The position numbers and the translations under genes were made by a program. DNA of 64,000 bases from Paraburkholderia lacunae (GTDB taxonomy: Bacteria > Pseudomonadota > Gammaproteobacteria > Burkholderiales > Burkholderiaceae), in NCBI RefSeq assembly GCF_003353175.1, contig NZ_QHKS01000004.1, positions 62,001-126,000 of the forward strand. The letters run 5' to 3'. Below are positions 8,961 through 16,099 of this stretch, in pieces (position 1 is the first letter of the stretch; every line of letters begins with the position of its first letter). The notes beneath the pieces were generated by a model that saw nothing but the letters and a program-made list of their open reading frames with translations, ran no database searches and had not been told where the DNA came from.

Positions 8961-10045
8961 CACGACGACGCTCCTTCGTCGCGACGGATCATCGCGATCA
9001 ACAACGGCGTCGCGACCAACGCGGTCAGGAAGCCGACCGGAAGCTCGCGCGGCGCGGCGACCGTGCGCGCGACGAGATCCGCGGCCGCGACGAGCAGTGC
9101 GCCGGCCAACGCGGTCGCAGTGAGCGTTCGCCGATACCCGCCGCCGAGCGCGGCGCGCGCCAGATGCGGCACGCACAGTCCGACGAAGCCGACAGGCCCC
9201 GCGATCGCAACCACCGACGCAGACAGCACAACCGCAATGCCACCGAGGATCAGACGCCAGCGCAGCAGGTCGAGGCCGATGCTCTGCGCGGCTTCGTCGC
9301 CGAGCGCAAGCGTGTCGAGCACGCGCGCGCCGGCGAATGCGGCCGCCAGGCCCGCGACGGTCCACGGCGCCACCATCGCGACCTGCGGCCAGCCGACGCC
9401 CGCGAGGCCGCCGGCCAGCCAGTAGAAAAGCGGGCCCGCCTGCGGGCCGGCCGCGATCATCAGCGAGATGATTCCCGCGCTGCCGAGTGCGGCGATCGTC
9501 GTCCCCGCGAGCGATAGGCGCAGCGGCGACAGGCGCGCGCGCCACGCGAGCGCGAACGTGAGCGTCGCCGCGCTGCCGCCGCCGGCCAACGCGACGAACG
9601 GCAGCACGCCGGCCGGCACGGCCGGGCTCAGCACGGTCGCCGCGACAACCGCAAGCGCCGCGCCGCTGACAACGCCGGTCAGCGTCGGATCGGCGAGCGG
9701 ATTGCGCGTGATGCCCTGCATCAGCGCGCCGGCAACCGCGAGGCTTGCACCGACCAGCAGCGCGGCGACGAACCGCGGCAGGCGGAGTGCATGGACGATC
9801 TGAGCTGCGGGCGTGTCGCCGCCGCGCGCCAGCGCGTCGAGCGCGGCGGCCGGGCTCAGCACGAGGTTGCCCGTGCACAGGCTCGCGAGCGCAACAACAC
9901 CCAGCGCGATGATCAACGCGAGCACAATTGCGCCCACCCGTGCCCGCGGCTCACGTGCCGATCCGGGCGGCGACGCTCGCACGCGCTTGCGGTCCGGCGA
10001 CTGCTCGCCGGACACCCGTCGTTCCAACACATGCCGTTCGCTCAT
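8960..10045 (-). CDS. FecCD-family iron-chelate permease, first subunit
   Basis: 361-aa permease paralogous to its neighbour. About 35 charged residues precede the first helix. Motifs RLPRFVAALLVGASLAVAG, ITRNPLADPTLTGVVSGA and GPVGFVGLCVPHLARAALG are those of BtuC/FecCD proteins. The start at 10045 overlaps the MATE stop by ATGA, so exporter and importer are translated from the same message. Two different permease subunits suggest a hydroxycarboxylate- or hydroxamate-type ferric chelate system rather than BtuC-like homodimers; this is inference. Confidence 0.92.
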   Translation of the reverse strand: MSERHVLERRVSGEQSPDRKRVRASPPGSAREPRARVGAIVLALIIALGVVALASLCTGNLVLSPAAALDALARGGDTPAAQIVHALRLPRFVAALLVGASLAVAGALMQGITRNPLADPTLTGVVSGAALAVVAATVLSPAVPAGVLPFVALAGGGSAATLTFALAWRARLSPLRLSLAGTTIAALGSAGIISLMIAAGPQAGPLFYWLAGGLAGVGWPQVAMVAPWTVAGLAAAFAGARVLDTLALGDEAAQSIGLDLLRWRLILGGIAVVLSASVVAIAGPVGFVGLCVPHLARAALGGGYRRTLTATALAGALLVAAADLVARTVAAPRELPVGFLTALVATPLLIAMIRRDEGASS

Positions 10046-11418
10046 GAATGACGCGCGCCCACCTGTTTTGCCAGCGCGCCAAGTCGGTACTCGAACTTGC
10101 GCAGCAACATCGTCGCGGTCGCGGCAAGCCCGATCGCGAGCCCGATCCAGATCCCATAGATGCCATAGCCGAGCATCACGCCCGCCGCCCACGCGACCGG
10201 CAGGCCGATCAGCCAATAGCCGACGATCGAGATCCGGAACGAACTCTTCACGTCGCCGAGGCCGCGCAGGATGCCGACGCCGATGTTCTGGCTGCAATCA
10301 AAGATCTGCAGCAGCGCGGCGATCGTCAGCAGGCCCGTCGCGAGCCGCAGCACATCGGTGTTCGCGGCCGCATCGTGGTCGAGGAACGGCGCAAGCACGT
10401 GCGCCGGCGCGATCAGATAGGGCAGCGCGACGATCAGCATCGCGCCGACGCCGAGCGCAAGCCCCGTATAGCCGAGCCGCCGCGCGCCGTGATAGTCGTG
10501 CTGCGCGCACGCGTGGCTGATACTGATCGACGACGCATGTGACAGGCCGACCGAGATCATGAACACGATGTAGATCACCTGGTTGACGATCGTCTGCGCG
10601 GCGAGCGCTTCGGTGCCGAGCGTGCCGATCACGAGCGTAAGCACGGTAAAGAACGCCGCTTCGGAACCATAGGTCGCCGCGATCGGCAGGCCCATCTTCC
10701 ATGTCCGTGCGAGCGCCTCCGTATCCGCACGCCAGGCGGCAAGCGACAGGTATTCGGCCAGTTCCGCCCGGCGCTTCGCGATCGCGAGAAACGCGACGAA
10801 CGACAGCAGGTACACGCTGCTCGTCGCACACGCGACGCCAGTCAAGCCGAGTTCGGGGAAACCGAAGCGGCCGAACATCAGTGCGTAATCAAGCGCCGCG
10901 TTGACGACGATCGACACTGCCGTGATCGCGAGCAGCGGGCCGGGCTTGCGCAGCCCGACCGTGTACTGCCGCAGCGACTGGAACCACAGGCACGGCAGCA
11001 TGCCGGGCGCGGCAGCCGCAAGATAGAACGCGGTCTGCCGCGCGACGGCGGGGTCCTGGCCGAGCCACACAAGCGGCTTCTCGACGAACAGCATCAGCAG
11101 CGCGAACGCGAGCGCCGCGAGCGTCGACAGCGCAAAACTCGCTCGCACGAGACGCATGATCTGCGCATGATCTTTCTGCCCGTTCGCGAACGCGACGAGG
11201 TTGCCGGTGCCCGTCACGAGCCCCGTCCCCATCGTGCGCAACTGATTGAAGATGGTCAGCGCGAGACCGCCCGCGGCGATCTCGCGCGGGCCGAGCATCC
11301 CCATCATCACGATGTCGGTCGTCGTCAGCGCAACCTGCGCGAGCTGGGTGAGAATGAGCGGCGCGGCGAGCGCGCCGATGTTTCCGGCATCGAGCCGGAA
11401 CTGTCGATGAAACTTCAT
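10042..11418 (-). CDS. MATE family efflux transporter, probable metallophore exporter
   Basis: 458-aa protein with twelve hydrophobic segments in two six-helix halves. The family motif region LAAPLILTQLAQVALTTTD starts helix 1, and a second copy begins near MGLPIAATYGSEAAFFTVL. MATE pumps export organic molecules using sodium or proton gradients. Position between biosynthetic and uptake genes, with ATGA overlaps on both sides, suggests it secretes the product of the operon; staphyloferrin B clusters use an MFS pump (SbnD) in this role. Substrate assignment is inference. Confidence 0.9.
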   Translation of the reverse strand: MKFHRQFRLDAGNIGALAAPLILTQLAQVALTTTDIVMMGMLGPREIAAGGLALTIFNQLRTMGTGLVTGTGNLVAFANGQKDHAQIMRLVRASFALSTLAALAFALLMLFVEKPLVWLGQDPAVARQTAFYLAAAAPGMLPCLWFQSLRQYTVGLRKPGPLLAITAVSIVVNAALDYALMFGRFGFPELGLTGVACATSSVYLLSFVAFLAIAKRRAELAEYLSLAAWRADTEALARTWKMGLPIAATYGSEAAFFTVLTLVIGTLGTEALAAQTIVNQVIYIVFMISVGLSHASSISISHACAQHDYHGARRLGYTGLALGVGAMLIVALPYLIAPAHVLAPFLDHDAAANTDVLRLATGLLTIAALLQIFDCSQNIGVGILRGLGDVKSSFRISIVGYWLIGLPVAWAAGVMLGYGIYGIWIGLAIGLAATATMLLRKFEYRLGALAKQVGARHS

Positions 11419-12452
11419 GCGGCGTTGGCGAAGATGGGATCGAGTTCGCGGGCAATGGAATCGTCGAGCAGATTGCGCTCGTTCATCCAGTCGTCGTTGA
11501 AGACTGTGTCGAGATATTTTTCGCCGCCGTCGCAAATCAGCACGACGAGCGTCGCATCGGGCGGCAGCGTGTCGAACATCTTCAGCGCGTGCCAGATCAC
11601 GCCGCCGCCCGAACCGCCGACGAGCAGCGACTTTCTGCGTGCGAGGTAGCGTGCGGTGTTGAACGCGGCCGCGTCCGTCACCTTGACACCCTCGTCGAGC
11701 AGCGCGTAGTCGACGAGCGCGCCGATCTCCGCACCGGGCGGCGTACCCGTGCCCGATTGATAGTACGAGCCGCCTTCGCCGCCGAATGCGATCGAGCCGA
11801 CCGGCTCGACACCGACGACGCGAGGCGCGGGGCCGGTCGCTTGAAGCTCGCGCGCGGTGCCGAACAGCGAGCCGCCTGTACCGACAGATCCGACCAGGTA
11901 GTCGATGCGCTCGCCGAGGGTGTCGCGCAGTTCGCGCGCGAGCCCCCGATAGCCGTTGCCGTTCGCCGGGTTGTTGTGCTGCTCGGTCCAGATGCTGTCC
12001 GGATCGTCGGCCGCCATCCGCTCGGCAAGTGCCTCGCGGTCCGCCGTCGCGAGCGCGTCGCCCTCGCTCACGTAGACAAGCTCTGCACCGAACGCCTGCA
12101 TCGCGCGCAGCTTGTCTTTCGACGCATGGCAGTCGACCACCGCGGTGAACCGGTAGCCGCGCTCGGCGCACAGCAGCGCGAGTCCCATGCCCGTGTTGCC
12201 GGACGTCGACTCGATCACGCGTCCTGCGGGCCGCAGGCTGCCGTCCTGCCCGGCTTCGTCGAGCATCTGCCGCGCCATGCGGATCTTGGCGCTGCCGGTC
12301 GGATTCGTCGATTCGAGCTTGAGCAGGATGCGTGCGCCGTTGGCGCCGCGAAGCAGCTCGAACAAAGGCGTGCGGCCGATGAGGTCCGATACTTTCGACA
12401 CGATCGCCGGCACGGTGATCGTCGGTTGTTCACGCAGGGAACGCATATTCAT
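11415..12452 (-). CDS. SbnA-like PLP enzyme (cysteine synthase fold), diaminopropionate pathway
   Basis: 345-aa fold-type II PLP enzyme. The PLP lysine is expected at K56 in STNPTGSAKIR, the phosphate/substrate loop is ESTSGNTG (81-88), and GGSGGG binds the cofactor phosphate. The sequence is closer to SbnA than to CysK/CysM. SbnA joins O-phosphoserine and L-glutamate to give N-(1-amino-1-carboxyl-2-ethyl)-glutamate, the precursor of L-2,3-diaminopropionate. The start MNMRSL at 12452 follows CGGAG and lies 2 nt after the decarboxylase stop; overlap with MATE is ATGA. An SbnB-like gene in the operon strengthens the call over plain cysteine synthase. Confidence 0.8.
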   Translation of the reverse strand: MNMRSLREQPTITVPAIVSKVSDLIGRTPLFELLRGANGARILLKLESTNPTGSAKIRMARQMLDEAGQDGSLRPAGRVIESTSGNTGMGLALLCAERGYRFTAVVDCHASKDKLRAMQAFGAELVYVSEGDALATADREALAERMAADDPDSIWTEQHNNPANGNGYRGLARELRDTLGERIDYLVGSVGTGGSLFGTARELQATGPAPRVVGVEPVGSIAFGGEGGSYYQSGTGTPPGAEIGALVDYALLDEGVKVTDAAAFNTARYLARRKSLLVGGSGGGVIWHALKMFDTLPPDATLVVLICDGGEKYLDTVFNDDWMNERNLLDDSIARELDPIFANAA

Positions 12453-12454
12453 CG

Positions 12455-13837
12455 TCAGGCTCCGGAAAACGGGGAAAGGCGATCGACGCGCCAACGCGGA
12501 CGCGCGCCGTCGAGGGTCATGACAAGCTTCGGTGGCAAAGGCAATTCATGGAACGGCGACTCGTTCGAATCCATCTGGTAGCCGGCCGTGTTCGCGTACA
12601 GCAGCAGGTCGCCGGGTTCGGGACGTTGCGCGAACGCGACCTTGCGCCATGTGACCATGTCCGAGTCGAGGCAGCTCGCGCCACCGACGCACGCGCGATA
12701 CGGTCTGGACGCGCGCGGCGGCTGCTGCAGATCGCGCGCGGCGCTCAGCAGTTCGGGGTCGGGCAGGAACTCGCTGGCGAACCATTGTTCGGAGACGCTG
12801 AAGCTCGTGCCGTTCACGGTCGCGATGCCATAGTCGCCGCGATCTTTCACGCCTTGCACGGCAAATACCGTGAAGCCGGCCTGATCGAGGAGCGCCCGTC
12901 CCGGCTCCAGCATGATTTGCAGTCCGTGCTCGCGCAACAGATCGGCCAGCGGCTTCGATTCGCCGTCAGGGACGCCGGTCAGGATGGCATCGAGCATTTG
13001 CGCGCCACTGCACGCCGAGTGATACGGATAGAAACCGTCGAACATCTTCGTCGCGTGGTAGTCGCCCGGCTTCTGTGCAGCCTGGAAGGCACGCCAGTCG
13101 TCCTCGCCTGCGTATGACATCGCAAAGCCGCCGCCGATATTGATCGTGTACGGCGAGAGATCGAACGCACGCGCAGACGCGCACGCGCGCACCGCGATCC
13201 CAGCCTGATTACAGCGAGCCACCGCGCTGTAGCCGGACAAGTGGAACGAAAAACCTTCGAAGACAACCGACGATCGATTCGACGCACACATCGACAGGGC
13301 CGAGTCGAGCGCCGCAACGCTCAGACCAAATCGGCTTCCGGTCTGGGCAGCCGGCTCCATACGCAGCAGCACGCGCGCGATGCACTCACATTGCTGCGCG
13401 ATCGCAATGAGGCGACCAAGTTCGTCGAGACTGTCGATAGCGATCAGGGCGTCGTGCAGCACCGCGAGCCGAAGCAGATCGTTCGCCTTCGCGGGACCGG
13501 ATACCCCGATGTCCTCGCCGCAGACGCCCGCGGCCAATGCATCTGCGAATTCGCCCACACTCGCGACATCGACACCGATCCCGGATTCGGCAGCGGCGCG
13601 CACGAAGCAGCGCGCCTTGTTCGCCTTCTTCGCGTAGTAGACGCGGCCCGCTACCTGACGCTCGTCGAGCACGCGTTGAAACGCCGCGACATTACGCGCG
13701 AATCGCTGCGGAAACAGCAGGTGAATCGGCGCATCGAAACCGTTTGCAAGTTCGTGGATCATCGCTTCATGCTCATCCACGAACTCACGCAATGCCGGAT
13801 CCCACAACGCGGGCAGCCGCGGAACATCGTTCACCAT
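12455..13837 (-). CDS. group IV PLP decarboxylase, SbnH/LysA-like
   Basis: 460-aa alanine-racemase-fold decarboxylase. VYYAKKANK holds the likely Schiff-base lysine K71; INIGGGF and LEPGRALLDQAG bind PLP phosphate, and CLDSD near residue 385 matches the CxSxD active-site motif contributed by the partner subunit. Relatives decarboxylate meso-diaminopimelate, ornithine/arginine, or citryl-diaminopropionate (SbnH). Linkage to SbnA- and SbnB-like genes suggests a diaminopropionate-bearing substrate. The start overlaps the SbnB-like stop by 7 nt. The true substrate is unclear because the ligase that would make citryl-diaminopropionate is absent here. Confidence 0.82.
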   Translation of the reverse strand: MVNDVPRLPALWDPALREFVDEHEAMIHELANGFDAPIHLLFPQRFARNVAAFQRVLDERQVAGRVYYAKKANKARCFVRAAAESGIGVDVASVGEFADALAAGVCGEDIGVSGPAKANDLLRLAVLHDALIAIDSLDELGRLIAIAQQCECIARVLLRMEPAAQTGSRFGLSVAALDSALSMCASNRSSVVFEGFSFHLSGYSAVARCNQAGIAVRACASARAFDLSPYTINIGGGFAMSYAGEDDWRAFQAAQKPGDYHATKMFDGFYPYHSACSGAQMLDAILTGVPDGESKPLADLLREHGLQIMLEPGRALLDQAGFTVFAVQGVKDRGDYGIATVNGTSFSVSEQWFASEFLPDPELLSAARDLQQPPRASRPYRACVGGASCLDSDMVTWRKVAFAQRPEPGDLLLYANTAGYQMDSNESPFHELPLPPKLVMTLDGARPRWRVDRLSPFSGA

Positions 13838-14877
13838 AGCTCGACCTCCTCGCCCAGCCCCTTCGCACGTGCCGCATCGGCCAGCACACGGCCGAGCGCG
13901 ATGTCGGTCACGATCATCCCGCTGTTGAACGCGTACACGATCTCGTCGTCTGCCCGGCGTGCCGGCTTGCGGCCGAGCAGGATGTCAGGCAGCTCCGCAT
14001 CGACCGGGGGAAGCTTGCCCGTCTCGTCGACGAGATCCACGCCGGTCACCTGCATCTGTGCTTCGCTGGTTGCGATCCGGTAGTCGGCGCGATGGAGCGC
14101 GTCGGCGTGAATGCCATAGCCGACCAGCAGCGCCAGCGCACCGGGTTTCAGCGCGGTGTGACGTACCGCTTCCGGTGCGCCCGCACCGGCCACGCCGAGC
14201 ACGATGTCCGCCTGCCTTGCAGAGCCGTCGAGATCGGCCGACACCTCGATGTCCCGATCCGGATGAAAGCGCTTGAGCGTCTTGCGGACCGCGTCGATGC
14301 CTTCGTCGTAATGGCCGTGCACGATCACGCGTTCAACGCTCGGCAGCGCGGTCACCAGGAAAGGCGCAGCCATCCGGCCTTGCGTGCCGGTGCCGACGAC
14401 GAGCGCGGTGCGCGCGTGCGGGGCGGCCGCGCGGGCGATCAGCGCCGAGACTGCCGGCGTGCGCAGCGAGCCGACCAGACTGCCGTCCATCATGGCGATC
14501 GGCATGCCGGTCTCGTCGTCGAACAGCAGCAGCGTCGTGTAGTACTTCTGCAGCGCGCGGCTGTGCTCGGGGTCGTGCTTGTACGACGTCTTGAAGCCGA
14601 CCGTCCGGCGTCCGCCATCGCGGCCGAGCATCGAATAGGCGACCGAATGCTGGTCCGCGGGCTGGCTCATCAGCTTGCGCGGATTGTCGGATTCGCCGGT
14701 GCCCAGGCCGCGATACGCGCGCTCGACCGCGTCGAGCACCAGCGCCGGGTCGTAAGCGAGTTCGTCGATCACGCGCTTGCCCAGCATGAGCAACTGCGAG
14801 GGCTGCGTCGCGAGTCGCGGGCGGACGTCCACATTGGTTTCGGCCGTCACGGCCGCGTCGAATGCCATCGTATTCAT
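13831..14877 (-). CDS. SbnB-like ornithine cyclodeaminase/mu-crystallin family dehydrogenase
   Basis: 348-aa NAD-dependent enzyme. The dinucleotide-binding motif VVGTGTQGR sits after an N-terminal dimerisation/substrate domain containing DNPRKLMSQP and GFKTSYKHDP, both typical of the SbnB branch. SbnB oxidatively hydrolyses the SbnA product to L-2,3-diaminopropionate and 2-oxoglutarate. The released 2-oxoglutarate could feed the neighbouring 2-oxoglutarate-dependent hydroxylase, an appealing but untested link. The start at 14877 is 7 nt after the hydroxylase stop; ATG at 14868 is an alternative. Ornithine cyclodeaminase or an N-alkyl amino-acid dehydrogenase activity cannot be excluded. Confidence 0.8.
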   Translation of the reverse strand: MNTMAFDAAVTAETNVDVRPRLATQPSQLLMLGKRVIDELAYDPALVLDAVERAYRGLGTGESDNPRKLMSQPADQHSVAYSMLGRDGGRRTVGFKTSYKHDPEHSRALQKYYTTLLLFDDETGMPIAMMDGSLVGSLRTPAVSALIARAAAPHARTALVVGTGTQGRMAAPFLVTALPSVERVIVHGHYDEGIDAVRKTLKRFHPDRDIEVSADLDGSARQADIVLGVAGAGAPEAVRHTALKPGALALLVGYGIHADALHRADYRIATSEAQMQVTGVDLVDETGKLPPVDAELPDILLGRKPARRADDEIVYAFNSGMIVTDIALGRVLADAARAKGLGEEVELW

Positions 14878-14884
14878 CTGCGCC

Positions 14885-15955
14885 TCACAGGATTTCGCGC
14901 GTCGTCGGCGCCTGCCGGAACGGCAGCGTCTCGCGCAGGTTGACGTGAACGTTGACGCGTCGCAGCCATCGCTGGCGCGGACCGTAGTTCGGGTGATAGA
15001 CGGTGCGCCCGTGCACCGCGCGCTTGTTGTCGACCCACACCATGTCGCCCGGCTGCATGACGACGCTGGTCTGGTGTGCATAACAGGCATCGATCAGCCA
15101 GCGCAGCGCCCGCTCGGCCTCGTCGTCGCCGGGCAGCGCCGCCATGAACGCCTCGTCGACGCGCACCCACGGCTTCGCGCGCAGTCCGGACAGCGCGGGA
15201 ACGGGCTCCGGGTTTTCGTGCATGCGGCGGATCCGCTCGAACACGTGGTCGTCGAGCCGCCATTGCTCGCTGACGTTCTGCTCGGGCAAGTGCGACTTGT
15301 CCGGCAAGATCGAAAAGCGCGGCGCGCTCAGCACACGCCACATGGCGTCCGGAATCTCGATCTCGTCGATGCCGCAGAAGATCGTTTCCGCTCGCTCGTC
15401 GTTGCGGTAGCAGAGAATCGACAGGAAATCGGCGCGATGCTCGTGAAACGCCTCCTCGTTGTGCCAGACCAGCGTCACGCTGCTGCCGCCGCCGAGCTGC
15501 TCCGCGTGGTCCTTCCTGATCGGCACGATGTGGCGCAGGAAGCGGCCGTTCTCCTGCGTGCGCCAGCCGAACATGTCGCCGAGCAGCGACGTCATCAGGC
15601 ATTGCATCGCCTCTTCGAGCAGCGACGGCGGATTGCGCCATGGCGCGTCCCAGTGCGAGGGCGATGCGCCGATGCGTGTGTCGTCGACCGGCATGCCGCG
15701 CAACAGCAGCACGCTGCACGGCAGTTCAAGTTGCCGGTAGCGCTGCGCGAGCGCGCGCAGCGAACGCGGCAGTTCCTGTGCGGCGAGCATGCAGCCGTGT
15801 GCGAACATGGTGTTTTCGACACTGTCGTGATGGGCGATCAGTTCACGCGCGACGTGCGTGAGCCCGGCAATTTCGTCCGCGCGCAATTCGTAGATCGCGA
15901 GCGACTTCGAAACCGGCCGCAGACCGGATGGATCGATGCCTTCTGCAAGATTCAT
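14885..15955 (-). CDS. VioC/AsnO-type Fe(II)/2-oxoglutarate amino-acid hydroxylase
   Basis: 356-aa clavaminate-synthase/TauD-superfamily oxygenase. Iron ligands: H165 and E167 in VWHNEEAFHEHRADF (the HxE form used by VioC and AsnO) and H315 in AVHGR; R329 or R333 should bind 2-oxoglutarate. C-terminal QRWLRRVNVHVNLRE matches the family end. VioC and AsnO beta-hydroxylate free arginine and asparagine, so this enzyme probably hydroxylates a free amino acid or a small conjugate. Beta-hydroxylated aspartate-like units are common ferric ligands. The start at 15955 follows GAGGG. It is the first biosynthetic gene after the receptor and is not part of known staphyloferrin B clusters. Confidence 0.82.
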   Translation of the reverse strand: MNLAEGIDPSGLRPVSKSLAIYELRADEIAGLTHVARELIAHHDSVENTMFAHGCMLAAQELPRSLRALAQRYRQLELPCSVLLLRGMPVDDTRIGASPSHWDAPWRNPPSLLEEAMQCLMTSLLGDMFGWRTQENGRFLRHIVPIRKDHAEQLGGGSSVTLVWHNEEAFHEHRADFLSILCYRNDERAETIFCGIDEIEIPDAMWRVLSAPRFSILPDKSHLPEQNVSEQWRLDDHVFERIRRMHENPEPVPALSGLRAKPWVRVDEAFMAALPGDDEAERALRWLIDACYAHQTSVVMQPGDMVWVDNKRAVHGRTVYHPNYGPRQRWLRRVNVHVNLRETLPFRQAPTTREIL

Positions 15956-16099
15956 GCGTTTCCCTCGTATGAAAACGGGCGTCGCCGTACCGGCGGTGCG
16001 GCGGATGCCCTGCGGATTACCTGTTTTCGCGGGGAGACGGCTGGCGCGCTCTGCGGCGCGTCCGGTGGCCGTCATCTCTCGTTTTTCTGCTGGTGCCTG

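Noticed and set aside
11415..12452. Ordinary cysteine synthase
   Set aside because: Operon context with SbnB-, SbnH- and SbnI-like genes favours the diaminopropionate branch, though activity is untested.
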